From assembly GCF_000003605.2 (NCBI RefSeq), contig NW_003143313.1, positions 16,115 to 72,010 of the forward strand: a stretch of DNA of 55,896 nt, given 5' to 3'. Made by a program: the position numbers and the translations under genes. The notes under the pieces are model-generated. The model saw only the letters and a list, made by a program, of their open reading frames with translations. It was not told where the DNA came from and did no database searches. This DNA comes from Saccoglossus kowalevskii (Eukaryota > Hemichordata > Enteropneusta > Harrimaniidae). Positions 25,001 to 34,033 of this stretch are shown here, piece by piece (within the stretch, counting starts at the first letter, position 1; the number at the start of each line of letters is the position of its first letter).

Positions 25001-25799
25001 GTATATAAATTGTGTAAAAGTGTGTCGAGAGATACTGATGTCGTTTATTTTTTAGTTTTTCATTGACATTTGATTGACTAAAAAATGCCCAAGACACGTG
25101 ATGTTACAGTGGATGTTGGCGATGTTACAAACAGTGGTTAAATTTGACAATTTTTTTTCTTCCTTGCAGGATCTGGACGTGTAACTTTTAACAACCATAA
25201 AAGTTTTATGAAAGCTGTGACTGGTGCCTTTGTAGAAATAAAGACTGCGAAATTTACAAAGAAGGTGAGTTTCACTGTATGGTAAGTTAGTGTACAACAC
25301 CATGTGTGCATTTACGAATGTAAATGAACCAAGATCCCAATATTTAAATGTTTGCAAATGGTTTTTAAAGACTTGTCAGATTTCAGTCAACTGACTATAC
25401 CTTTTACATTGCTATTCATTAGTATCATTTTGATTGGGTAGTCGCTGGGCAGACCCTTGTGTGGATTGGGTAGTTGCTGGGCAGACCCTTGTGTGGATTG
25501 GGTAGTCGCTGGGCAGACTCTTGTATGGTTAATTATAATTTTTTTCTTTTCTTTAAAAGGTACAAATTGATCCTTATTTAGAGGATTCTTTATGCAGTTC
25601 TTGTCAGACTCAGCCTGGTCCTTTTTTCTGCCGTGAAATCACCTGTTTCAAGTACTACTGTAGATCCTGTTGGCTTTGGCACCATTCGCTCGATGCCCTT
25701 CGCAATCACAAGCCTCTGATGCGCAACAGCAAAAGCAGAGAGAGTGGTGCAGGAGCAGCAACTACTATCATGACCAACTATGCTACAGCTGATCTCTGA
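10017..25799 (+). CDS. CPEB1: CPEB1, cytoplasmic polyadenylation element-binding protein 1
   Basis: CPEB1 binds the U-rich CPE in mRNA 3' UTRs in the cytoplasm and represses or activates translation by recruiting deadenylation or poly(A)-extension partners. Coding exons are 10017-10224, 12906-13330, 14590-14830, 15545-15658, 21032-21121, 22460-22587, 23707-23905, 25170-25264 and 25560-25799. All have GT-AG borders and matching phases, giving 579 residues plus a short N-terminus; vertebrate CPEB1 is about 560. The N-terminal [14 protein letters not shown] matches the vertebrate box. The regulatory region has [17 protein letters not shown]1 is about residues 315-405 (RNP2 [11 protein letters not shown]1 GYVYILFE), RRM2 about 425-505 ([21 protein letters not shown]), and the C-terminal ZZ-type zinc finger about 510-560 (CSSC, FFCRE, YYCRSCWHWHH). 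Against CPEB2-4, the N-terminal box and the length favour CPEB1. The upstream start is uncertain, and ATG 10068 is a shorter alternative. Confidence 0.95.
10225..12905 (+). other. CPEB1 intron, mostly unique AT-rich sequence
   Basis: It is bounded by GTAAGA and TTCACTTCCCAG. It holds one foldback element at 11082-11230. The rest shows no coding signal; a 64-codon frame near 12388 has no recognisable motif. Confidence 0.6.
11082..11230. repeat. inverted-repeat hairpin element in CPEB1 intron
   Basis: The arms CTCTTGTGCAACAAAGGCAT.. (11082-11106) and AGGGAATGCCTTTGTTTTGC.. (11205-11230) are inverted copies. A 16-bp core, ACAAAGGCATTCCCT, is exact. The loop is about 100 bp of AT-rich sequence. 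It may be a MITE, but no target duplication is evident. Confidence 0.55.
13331..14589 (+). other. CPEB1 intron with two tandem arrays
   Basis: It starts with GTAGGT and ends in a T-rich tract followed by TATAAACAG. It contains a (GAC)n run at about 13780-13804 and a 20-bp tandem array at 14297-14418. No exon was recognised. Confidence 0.6.
14297..14418 (+). repeat. 20-bp tandem repeat, six units
   Basis: The unit TTAATTATCTCGTGAATATA is repeated head to tail six times with essentially no divergence, 170 bp upstream of the CPEB1 exon at 14590. The near identity points to recent expansion. Confidence 0.9.
18938..19618 (+). repeat. hairpin-headed repeat with about 310-bp internal monomers
   Basis: The head is a perfect compound hairpin. 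AGTCCCCGTT (18938-18947) pairs with AACGGGGACT (18963-18972), and inside it CGGAC pairs with GTCCG. It is followed by repeated CCGTGCGTCCGTG, then by one full and one partial monomer beginning near GACATGTCTGGATTGATCAA and GAACATGCATGGACCAATTA. Each monomer carries AAGGCCGAAAATGCATCAAA and CATGGAYGGATTTTGTTCA. Related copies are at 28447-28700 and 35269-36448. The N gap follows soon after the right end. Confidence 0.65.
19654..19703. other. assembly gap, 50 N
   Basis: A run of exactly 50 unknown bases lies inside a CPEB1 intron just after a tandem-type repeat. A round number suggests a scaffold gap of nominal size. Confidence 0.99.
20449..20647 (-). mobile_element. TACTGTAAA-type foldback element, inverted copy
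   Basis: This is the reverse complement of the elements at 42184-42392 and 46630-46838. It contains TTCAGGCATATTCAGTGGGT, ATAATGTGTTCTATGCTAAA and AAAACCCAGTGAATAATT in the inverted order. The outer TACTGTAAA ends are worn. Confidence 0.65.
21122..22459 (+). other. CPEB1 intron within RRM1
   Basis: It is bounded by GTAAGG and TTTTCTTAG. It contains a short ATTAGTCCGAAAACGGACTG piece at about 21572-21591, related to the hairpin-headed repeats, and further AT-rich sequence. No exon was recognised. Confidence 0.55.
22753..23180 (+). repeat. dispersed repeat, shared with 50290-50800 in inverse
   Basis: Within the CPEB1 intron 22588-23706, the blocks GATGTTGCAATACTTAAAGT, GTCAAGTTGTGAAACCTGGT and CATTGAGACTATCGTGAATG reappear in reverse complement at 50370-50530. 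The left edge is TACCGTACTTCCC, and an inverted counterpart GGAAGTACAGTA lies at about 23503-23515. No coding potential was recognised. Confidence 0.5.
23907..25169 (+). other. CPEB1 intron with an AGCTCC hairpin-headed repeat
   Basis: It is bounded by GTGAGT and CTTCCTTGCAG. Most of 24136-24890 is a repeat (separate entry). The rest is AT-rich with no exon signal. Confidence 0.6.
24136..24890 (+). repeat. AGCTCC hairpin-headed repeat with degenerate monomers
   Basis: A 9-bp perfect hairpin, AGCTCCGCT (24136-24144) with AGCGGAGCT (24158-24166), is followed by GGCGTCCGTCGTCGTC. It is then followed by degenerate monomers that each contain CTTGAAAA..AAG.CTGA..GCTTTGATACTTGG..GGGGTAGAC and TTTGTTCATTTC.TGATGATATCTT. 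A second, imperfect head starts at 24535 (AGCTCCACTGTTGAC). The organisation parallels the AGTCCCC-headed family, but the sequence differs. Confidence 0.6.
25432..25528 (+). repeat. 32-bp tandem repeat, three units
   Basis: Units beginning GATTGGGTAGTCGCTGGGCA start at 25432, 25464 and 25496. They sit in the last CPEB1 intron, ending about 30 bp before the acceptor at 25558-25559, so they occupy the branch-point side of that intron. Confidence 0.9.
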
Positions 25800-27585
25800 A
25801 TATGCAAGGCATGACATGATGGTAAAAGTGCTTTCTCCAGTTCCAGATGGTGGATGATCCACTTAGCAACCAATGATGTTGCCGAAGAATGATGCATAAA
25901 TCGCCAGTCTGATGCTGATCAAGAGAACTCCATGTTTAACCTGCTGGAATATCATTTTATCACTATATTAATGAACGAAAAAAAAAAAAAAAAAAATGGG
26001 ACACTTTTGTCTGCCGAAATATGGTGCTAAGTTGTCTCTGTTATGGGTGACCAGCAAATATATTTCTTAAAGGTGCTATAAGTTGTGTGAAGTGAGCTAA
26101 GCATTCTGGGATATACCGTAACTTTTAATTCTAGTTAACTTTCAATTTATTCAGAGTGATTATGATGGAAAATTTCTGGACTAGCGCAATCATGATAAAC
26201 ATGGGACTCCATCCATGACAAACTAGCATTTGTAAAACGTTCTACTGGGATTTGAAATCACAAGCAGCTGAACGGGGGGTCATTGAAAACATGACGCTAC
26301 TAGAAAGTTGATTTTGAATACTTTTAAAATAACAAAACAAAACAGATAAAAGGTTTTAAGTGATGTTATATTTTAAGGCTTGAAGCCATGGAGGTCAGGG
26401 TTCATTTTAAGGTCAGAAGGTGACATTTGTGACCAAAAGACTTAACATTGATGGGCAAAGGAAGGGTTTTAAAGTTGATATAAAACTACTGAGGGCATGC
26501 CATTGAAATTCTATGCAGTTCTTACTGGCTACACACGTACAATATTATTATTGCCCCAAAACTGCATTTTTAGACAATCCATAGTTCCTTTGTTTCATCA
26601 GTATTTTTTAACTTCTTCATGGCAAATTGTATTTCAGTCTCGTTCCGAATTCTTTACACGTCGGAATATGCCAAAGTATTTCTTGCAAGTTTACTTGATG
26701 GCAGACATTTTTAAAATGAAGCTTTTCAATTCAATAACCTAGACAACCTGAACTTTTAGACTACTGGAATCATAACTATACAGTTTTTAAACACTCTTTA
26801 CTTTCTCTAAAAATCAAGAGACATTGCCAATCGCTTCAAAGATTTTCTGGTTATATATAAAGTTTTTTGATGGGTTTTACATTTTTTTTTTTTTAGGGGT
26901 ACAAATAATCCTGTGATATTTACAAAATTCTTTTGACAGGACATTTACATAATGCAATGCAAGTTGTCACCAGAAACTTTATACTATTTTTTTTGCAAGT
27001 TTTGTGCTTTAAAGAAATGTGAAAAACAGTCTGCTTGACAAATCTGAGTTTGGGTTTGCACATGACTGATTTACCGACTATGACTGGAAATGAAATACGA
27101 CGCTGAATTAAGATTCGTACTTAGCTACGACGTGTTATTTGTTGCCAGTTGTTTTTTTGGCATTTTGTAATGTTCACTAGTTTTTTATTCCTCTAGTATT
27201 GTATCATTTGATTAGGTGAGAGAAATTTGTTTTTTTTGAAATGTACAATTCTTTAAACAAAGATGGTTAATTTATATGTAGTTGAAAATTTTAATGAAAA
27301 GACAAAAAAACCTTGATGTTCATTCAATTTTGAGGCTGAACCGTTTTGGTGCTCTATATTTAAATGACGGAGTTCAAAGGTCAAGTCGACTTTTTGAAGT
27401 TCTAGTTCAGACATCTCTTACCAGGGTATAACGTTGTATTTGAACTACCTTCAATATTGTAGATTCACTCTTGCCTAATGCATTTAACTTATTGTCTTAA
27501 AAGTAAAGTTTGTTAATGTTGCAGCATAATAATATCCGCTTCATTATTTTGTCAGAACTGTGAATGTATACGAGGCATGATTTTA
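25800..27585 (+). other. CPEB1 3' UTR and flank
   Basis: No gene was recognised. CPE-like motifs TTTTAT (25955-25960) and TTTTAAT (26123-26129) lie in the probable 3' UTR. A 20-base A run is at about 25979-25996. No AATAAA is obvious within the first 1.5 kb, so the cleavage site is not placed. Confidence 0.45.
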
Positions 27586-27586
27586 T

Positions 27587-27994
27587 TTACAGCAAGTCTC
27601 AAAAGTATTGGGGCAGCAGATTTTCTCCCTGATTTATAGGAAACTGTTTCTCTACTTTTCTCTTCGTTTAGTTTCAATCGGTGTTCAAGATGGCTACCCC
27701 ATATGGTAAATATCGGAGTAATCGCATTTATCATATTATCACTTGTGTGCCAGCTGACTCTGGCCATTCCCAGGCCTCGCAAAGCAAACCATTCAGGGGA
27801 ATCCAGACATGCTCCAGGCTATGTAAAAGCATACTATGTTCCCCAATGCGATAGACACTTCCAGAGTGGACGCGACCACGAGTCGGCACCAGCGAGATTC
27901 GAAAGCCAACTGTTTAGTCAAAACCCAAGCAGTTAGCCAATTTGCTAGCGAGTTTGCAAATTGGCTGCCCCAATACTTCTGAGACTTGCTGTAA
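27587..27994. mobile_element. TIR element (about 400 bp) with TA-type flanks
   Basis: The left end TTACAGCAAGTCTCAAAAGT.. (to 27617) and right end GCTGCCCCAATACTTCTGAG.. (27964-27995) are inverted copies over about 30 bp with one mismatch. Read as TA|CAGCAAG...CTTGCTG|TA, the flanks fit a TA target duplication as in Tc1/mariner-type MITEs. No transposase frame is present; the only sizeable ORF is the 77-residue one at 27703-27936. Confidence 0.65.
27703..27936 (+). CDS. small ORF with signal-peptide-like start (77 residues)
   Basis: A true ATG opens a 77-codon frame. Residues about 5-21 (GVIAFIILSLVCQLTLA) look like a hydrophobic signal-peptide core with small residues before a possible cleavage at A21. 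A polar, charged mature part follows (IPRPRKANHSG...), containing one cysteine. The frame lies wholly inside a terminal-inverted-repeat element. I recognise no family. It may be a chance frame in repeat DNA; an alternative is a minor secreted peptide captured by the element. Confidence 0.2.
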   Translation: MVNIGVIAFIILSLVCQLTLAIPRPRKANHSGESRHAPGYVKAYYVPQCDRHFQSGRDHESAPARFESQLFSQNPSS

Positions 27995-28446
27995 ACGTGG
28001 TAGTACAGATTCAGATGTATTGCATGTACGCAACATGCCAGTTTGAGCAATCTGCCTAGCAGTACCGCAGTTGTATAATCAGTGGCATGGAGTTCATGTA
28101 AATTCATGTCAGGTTCGCATGGTTTCAAAGCAAACCACTGCAGTCTTCGTGAACCTGTGCTGTACTTGACCTTTGTTAAATTATTTGATTTGATTGGAGA
28201 TGCCCGAGAGTTTGATCAATCTGCATTCTTGTAAGTCTCGTCAATTTCAAATATGAACCAATAGATTTTGTCGTATGGTTTCATCTTTGATTACGCTGAC
28301 ATAAAAAAAAAAACGAGACAACAATTTCTCCCATGGAAACTCGTCGCAGTATGTGCTGCTTGATTTAGTCAAAGATGAATACAGGTTTGTAGTGGAAGTT
28401 CTGCCAAGTATAATGGTGAGTTGAAGATGGCGTAAATCATACATTT

Positions 28447-28700
28447 TTAGTCCCCATTCGGACGATGTCTGAAAACTAGGACTATTAATTTGGGTTCCGT
28501 GTGTCCGTCCGAAGCCATTTCTCAGACACCCTTTGACCGATCTCGTTCAAACTTTGCATACAGACAATGTATGATGACCTACATATGCATGCCAATTTTC
28601 GTTATGATTTGATTAATTATGGCTGACTGGCAGTTCAAAGTTGAATGGGGCATTTTCAATCCAACTTTGTATGATCATATGACCTTGCATATTAGGTTAC
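28447..28700 (+). repeat. AGTCCCC hairpin-headed repeat, shorter copy
   Basis: AGTCCCCATT at 28449-28458 pairs imperfectly with CTAGGACT at 28476-28483. ATTAATTTGGGTTCCGTGTG follows, then CCATTTCTCAGACACCCTTT. The same order is seen at 35269-35400 (ATTAATTTGGGATCACTTCG and ATCTCGGACACCCATTGACG). One decayed internal segment follows. Confidence 0.6.
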
Positions 28701-29228
28701 AGTGCAAGCCATATTTCGATACTCTAACAACAATACCAGACTGGCTGCGTTTTTCTTTCATGCTATTTCCTCTGTAAGATATAGTTCAGAAGTTTCACGT
28801 AGGTACTATATTGACAGTTACACAATCTATAATCTGTGTTTGTGTTAAAAAAAACATTGATCTTTCATTTCTACACGTCTCTTGTACTGAACATTTATAT
28901 TGACTAATACTGAACAGGGACTATGAATTACCAATGCTTGTTATCACTATAGATCATGCGATCCATTTTTCTGGTTATTTTATTTTAGTAAAACCACAAG
29001 TCTTTGTTTTTATGCTAATTGTAAACTGACCACACTTGTATATCATATGCAGAGCGTAATTTCTACACTAATTGTAATTGCTTCAGATATGTGTGGCATA
29101 TTTTGTAAACATTAATCAAACCCTGGATAAGAGTAGGCAGCTTCAATTGCAGTGCAATGTCTGGAGTTGACAAGGAAAGACTTCATCCTCAATTATTGAA
29201 AAAAGTTGAGGGTTCAAACCTTTTGTAT
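28701..29228. other. intergenic AT-rich DNA, nothing recognised
   Basis: No coding frame with conserved features was found on either strand. Confidence 0.4.
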
Positions 29229-29310
29229 ACTGTAGAATACTTTATTTTTGCTTGGAATTGATTTTCTCTGAAGGGATGATCTAGTGAAAATAAAGTCCAG
29301 CGAATATACA
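29228..29310 (+). repeat. partial TACTGTA-type foldback element
   Basis: ATACTGTAGAATACTTTATT and GTGAAAATAAAGTCCAGCGA match the left half of the element at 31390-31597. The right half is missing; a different repeat (29351-29706) begins shortly after. Confidence 0.5.
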
Positions 29311-29350
29311 TTTTTCCTATGTTACATTCAAAAATCAGCGGAAATAGGTG

Positions 29351-29706
29351 ATTTTCCGTACAATTGCGAGATCTCGCGAGATGCATGAAAGACGCGCGTC
29401 GAACGTCTGCTGTAAAAATCGAACTATTTGATTTTCAACTCAAATTTCTTTATTTCGTAGCTCACATCGACCGGCCGATCTTCGACAGAGGAATATTGCT
29501 TCTGAATACCCTCACTTAATCGAAATTGTCTATCATCAAATGTGTACAGCACATTATTAAGCATGGAAATGTCCCCCAAAATACTTTCGCGTTTGTTGAA
29601 TCCCACGCGATGTTTGACGCCACTACGACGCTATGACCTTTGTTTGTCCTGTTTTTAAGTTCGATTTCACGCATAACGCGTGATTCTCGCAGTGAACGGA
29701 AAATGA
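29351..29706 (+). mobile_element. MITE with ATTTTCCGT termini, GAGATCTCGC family
   Basis: The left end is ATTTTCCGTACAATTGCGAG. The right end, reverse complemented, is ATTTTCCGTTCACTGCGAGA. These are good terminal inverted repeats. The interior holds ATCGAACTATTTGATTTTCA, CATTATTAAGCATGGAAATG and GTCCTGTTTTTAAGTTCGAT blocks. This is the best-preserved copy; others are at 7509-7790 and, inverted, 40540-40906. Superfamily unknown. Confidence 0.65.
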
Positions 29707-30660
29707 AGTATTCTATAGTATGTAAGTTTACATGCGCTGTGCACTGGTAAAGCAACAGACTGCAGAATCTTTTAATTTTTCAGTCTGCTTTGGTGTACAC
29801 GTTATTAATTGAATCTGTGACGTTTACAAACTCATTCAAACTTCCATATCAAACACTGGGCACATACACGTGTACCATTTTTCTCTCTCAATATTTGTAT
29901 GAATTTCATCAGTGTGCTTTGAAATACATAGATGGGGAAAATCTTAATTGAGTTGCATTTCCATATTTTTAAAATAAATCCTTTGAATTACCCCCCCCCC
30001 CCCCAAATGTTGAAATCTACTTAGCAAATATACCCAGATAAAATTTGTAAAAGTAGTTCTTCAGATGTGTAAGCATGCTAAGATTAAGTGCACAAATCAA
30101 ATTGGGCAATTAACGTGCATGGACACCCCCACCCACCCCAAAAAAAGAACCTAATTAGGCCTACAGTATGTAGCATCACTGAGAAATCTTGTCAGTCAGG
30201 CACTTACGGTACTAGTTTAAAACAATATTATAATTAGAATATATAACACGTCATCAACAAAACATTATGGCAAAGTTCCAATGAGGTTCCTTTCATAAAA
30301 ACTTAATACAAAGACCAGTTTACTGCTTTTACACGTCGGAAGGAATATTGAAATGCAATTCACAGGTTAAAACTGTAAGGTTTATTGCAAGTCCTTGACA
30401 TGAAAAATCAAGAGATTTGAGCTGAATTGAAGATTGTCATCTGTCATATTTTTTTATGGGTTATTGCCTTCAGAATACCGAAAATGAAAAATAAAATTGC
30501 GTCGTGGATAATTTACTTTTTGCACTGGTGTCCATGGTGAAACTATTTGTTTACATCTCTAAACCTGCTCAGTGGCATGGGATGAATATGTTACATTGAC
30601 GTCTTATACTGGAAACTGACTAACTTTTCCATTTTATACAATGGGAATTTCTCTCCCAGA
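29707..30660. other. intergenic, no gene seen
   Basis: It contains a C homopolymer at about 29991-30004 and AT-rich sequence. No coding signal was found. Confidence 0.45.
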
Positions 30661-30668
30661 ATGCTCTG

Positions 30669-30687
30669 CATATATATATATATATCG

Positions 30688-30731
<44 letters not shown>
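30669..30731. repeat. (TA)n microsatellite
   Basis: A run of alternating TA, interrupted once by TATCGGTGTA, ends in CATACATACA. It accounts for the YIYIYI repeat in a spurious minus-strand frame. Confidence 0.95.
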
Positions 30732-30734
<3 letters not shown>

Positions 30735-30843
30735 CATACAATGACATTTTAATTCTGCTCGGACTTCCTTAGTGTTGTATTCACAAGACATCCAAGTCAA
30801 AATACATTTTGTCTGTATCTCAAAACAGCAATGCATGGTGGGA

Positions 30844-30849
30844 TTTATT
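30844..30849 (-). terminator. candidate poly(A) signal of the NATD1-like gene
   Basis: TTTATT on the + strand reads AATAAA on the transcribed strand, about 245 bp after the stop codon at 31094. It is the first perfect hexamer I noticed downstream. A longer 3' UTR is possible. Confidence 0.4.
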
Positions 30850-31093
30850 GTAGTTAACACGATAATAACTAATTTATAAATGGTGAAATGTGTCTCGTTT
30901 CAAATGGAATAGCTCGTGAACGTTGCAACTTTCTATTGGTTTTTGGCTCAAGTTATTCAAAATTTAAGACGTAATACAATTATAATATAGTATAATAAAA
31001 TATAATCTGTTTAACAATGTCATGTGCACATTAATTAGCACCATACTTTAAAAACACGCTTGATTCATGTAGGGCAGACAAACGCTCTGTAAA

Positions 31094-32911
31094 TCAGGAT
31101 TGTGGTACAAGTCTCTCAGTGTATTGCGCCAGCGGATTCTCGTCCACGTACTTCTGTACAAACCAACAATCCAGTCTCAGTTTTAGATCTTCAGCAACAA
31201 AGTGGTCTAATGCAGCCTGCAAAACAGTAATTGAAAAGGGCATTACATGTATCAAGTTGTTGCTTTAGGAAAGATTTAGGGAATGAAGGATGATGCACTC
31301 TCCGCTACTGTGTGATAGCAACGCAAAGACTGGGATGTGCACAGACCTTTTCCAAACCCTGTTATCGTTTAATAATGTGCAGTGTAGAGTACTGTAAATT
31401 ACTTTATATTCGCTTGAAATTAATTTTCGCTCAAGGAATAATTCAGTGAAAATGAAATCCAGTGAATATATCGTTTTTCCTATATTTTACATTCAACTTG
31501 TGAAAAAACCAGTGAAAATAAATTCCATACAAAACATTCAAAAAGTCTTTTCAGCGAAAATTAATTCCACCTAAAATAAAGTATTTTACAGTATTCAAGT
31601 TCAGAAGACGGACAACCAATCCCACAAAAACCTGGTTATAATACCAACACACTTTTTCTGCCAAACTAGTAATGTAGAAACCAGGGATATTGAAATAAAA
31701 ATAAATACCTCTCTAGAGAATCCAAAATATCAATTTAAAGCATACTAACCTTAGCTAGACATTTGGCAATACCTTTTCCTTGATATGCCTCCGGTACCTC
31801 TGTGTGGTACAGATTCACTATGTCTTTTCTGACAATCTCGTACTGAAGTAAAGCCTTTACTTGAGAATCTATAAACAAGAACACAAAGGTCATTTTTACA
31901 CCCATGATATTTATAAATACAAACAATTTGTTATAAATTGCTTTTTCAGTAAAAAAAATACTAGCCTGATTGTTTTTATATTTGATACAAGTAGCGTTCA
32001 TGTACAGCGCTCTTTAGCATGGGCCAAGAGGTCAAATATGTCCGTGCTAAGAAAACTTGTGTGAACGTTTAGCACAGGTTAAGAAACTGTATGTACGGAT
32101 TAAATCTGGCCTGTTTTAAGACACGGTGCAGATCCTTAGCATGGGCCACAGTGTGCACAGGCTAACAAAGTATGCATGAACGCTTAGCCTGGGCAAAAGC
32201 GCCCAAAATGCCATTGTATTCAATGTTCATTTGGAAGATTTACTATTATATTCATAACTATTCATTTCAGTATGCCATTTCCGACATGGCAATCAACGCG
32301 AGCACATCAAGAGATATTTTTCTCATGAAAAAAAAATGAACCAAAGATGGGACTACTTCCTGTTACCCTGCAATCTGCACTTTCTGAATTGTTTTAAAAT
32401 CGTGTAGAACCATTGTTTTAACCATGGGAGAACAATCCAAGACGTGGGTAGTATTCTGTTTACATAGCATTGTTACCGTTGGTCACAACTAAGCATTACT
32501 TCAGATTGACGTTTACATGTAAACAGGCCATGGCTACACAAAACAACCGTAGGACATTTTATAAGCCACAGGGACTGTGAATAAACGTGTAAGTAACAGC
32601 AAAGTCGTGTGACCGAGGATCTAATACTCAAGGTATATATAGAACTCACCTTTTTCAATTTTCACGTAAAATTCACGGTTTACTTTGTCATGTCCAACTA
32701 TGTATTGCATTTTGCGGGATTTTTCAGTTACAGAAAAACCACTTTTGCGTGTGGCTGCCATGTTTAGTACGGAACAACGCGTACACAACTGCAACATACG
32801 ATACGGTGTTCTCAACATGATCCAATACCCCAGAAAAAGCTGGCGACCTTTGACATCATGCCACCTGACTATGTTACTAATGACCCTCTGCTTTATGGGT
32901 AGCGGCGCCAT
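31094..32911 (-). CDS. NATD1: NATD1-type GNAT N-acetyltransferase domain protein
   Basis: Three exons on the minus strand are 32911-32650, 31868-31750 and 31216-31094, with GT-AG borders in phases 1 and 0. They give 167 residues from the first ATG. Residues from about 69 onward follow vertebrate NATD1 (a single-domain GNAT protein of 113 residues): YIVGHDKVNREFYVKI, then LYHTEVPEAYQGKGIAKCLA (residues 107-126) with the acetyl-CoA-loop pattern QxxGxA at 117-122, then the C-terminal CWFVQKYVDENPLAQYTERL. Substrate and reaction are not known for the family. Residues 1-68 have no counterpart in human NATD1. ATGs at 32818 (residue 32) and 32761 (residue 51) give 136 or 117 residues; the last matches the family length. 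Introns hold a foldback element and short duplications. Confidence 0.92.
31217..31749 (-). other. NATD1 intron 2
   Basis: It is bounded on the minus strand by GTTAGT and TTTTGCAG. A foldback element fills about 31390-31597. No other feature was seen. Confidence 0.7.
31390..31597. mobile_element. TACTGTAAA foldback MITE in NATD1 intron
   Basis: The ends TACTGTAAATTACTTTATAT and, reverse complemented, TACTGTAAAATACTTTATTT are terminal inverted repeats flanked by TA-compatible bases. Inside are nested inverted blocks of the type GAATTAATTTTCGCTGAAAA/TTTTCAGCGAAAATTAATTC. Relatives are at 29228, 33702-33880 and 49448-49592. Confidence 0.7.
31869..32649 (-). other. NATD1 intron 1 with a short diverged duplication
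   Basis: It is bounded on the minus strand by GTGAGT and TTTATAG. Two diverged copies of a CTTAGCATGGGCCA..GTGAACGTTTAGC-type unit lie at about 32011-32080 and 32133-32200. No exon was recognised. Confidence 0.55.
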
Positions 32912-32990
32912 TTTGAAACAGTGACCCGAAGAGGCCAGACGTGTAGAGCTTGATTACGTCAAAAATACGAGGTAAAATTTAATTTTATAA
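32906..32990. promoter_or_regulatory. candidate promoter of NATD1-like gene, possibly bidirectional with CEP78
   Basis: The NATD1-like start codon lies in CAAAATGGCGCC (minus strand), which fits the YY1-type element often found around start codons. TTACGTCAA at about 32955-32963 is a CRE half-site variant. A possible donor (CGAG|GTAAAA) faces right near 32971. The first CEP78 coding exon at 36855 begins with an acceptor, so CEP78 must have an upstream untranslated exon, and this point is a plausible place for it. The link is inference. Confidence 0.3.
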
Positions 32991-33701
32991 CAGTTGTTAT
33001 TATTGTTTTTATCAAAACATCCGTCTCGTACATTGTTGTCTGATGGTTCATCAGACAAAATAACACTTGCACCCTTCTTCGTAAGTTGTTGACATTTAGT
33101 GAACTTCATTTTTCTAACGGACGTAAACAACCCAATGACAGTCAGGAGTCGGTTCACATCTCTCAAAATAATAAACACAATATTTCCGTATACATTGCAT
33201 TGAATTTTTTGATTAATAGTTCTTTCTATCAGCCATACCATATTAGCTGTTTCGTGCATAATGTGACAAATATTGATTTTTAAATCAAAGCTTATTCTGC
33301 GTACTAAATCAAATCGACGTGATGGGACATGTTTTTTTTTGTGTGTCGGCGGAATTCCTTTTCATTATATTTCCCCTTTCTTTGAAAAAATAGGAGGTAT
33401 TTTCATGCTATTTAATTAAATATATGATTTGCATTGCATGTGGTCAGCGCTGTACACATGTTCCATAAAAGCCTGTTTCCAAAATTTATATAATTTTTTT
33501 TTTAAATGCGCCAATATTACTGTTCTTGTTAACTGAGTTTGGCATATTAAAAGTACATTGTAAAGAGAGAATAAATTTGTTTGAGAATGAAAATGTAATT
33601 TCATAAACTGCATGAACATGGACACTTCACATGGAATACTTTTAACCTTTCTTAGTGGTATTTGTCATTTGTGCGCTGCAAATTAAAGTAATTTGATCAG
33701 T

Positions 33702-33880
33702 ACTACTCTAAAATACTTTATTTCAGCTGGAATTAATTTTCGATTGTTTTGTATGGAATTTATTTTCACTGATTTTTGACACGTTTAATGTAAAAAGGGA
33801 TATTCGATATTTAATTTTCACTGAATCATTCCTTCAGCGAAAATAGCAAAAATTTATTCCAAGCAAAAATAAAGTATAAA
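33702..33880. repeat. TACTGTAAA-type foldback element, decayed
   Basis: AAATACTTTATTTCAGCTGGAAT at the left and ATTCCAAGCAAAAATAAAGTAT at the right are inverted copies. GTATGGAATTTATTTTCACT and CACTGAATCATTCCTTCAGC are shared with the element at 49448-49592. Confidence 0.6.
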
Positions 33881-34033
33881 ATAAAATTAAAAATTGTGAG
33901 ACATTAAAGTAATATATTAATAATTAATAGTTTTTTAAAAAGTGTCTTGTGCACTAATACAGTGCATGCATGAGCATGATTATTAAAATCAAGCTTGATC
34001 ATTCTTTATGATTATGTGATTATATTGAATGAT

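Noticed and set aside
25590-25862. 90-codon minus-strand frame
   Set aside because: Antisense shadow of the last CPEB1 exon.
30591-30860. 89-codon minus-strand frame with YIYIYI repeats
   Set aside because: The repeats come from a (TA)n microsatellite; no gene features.
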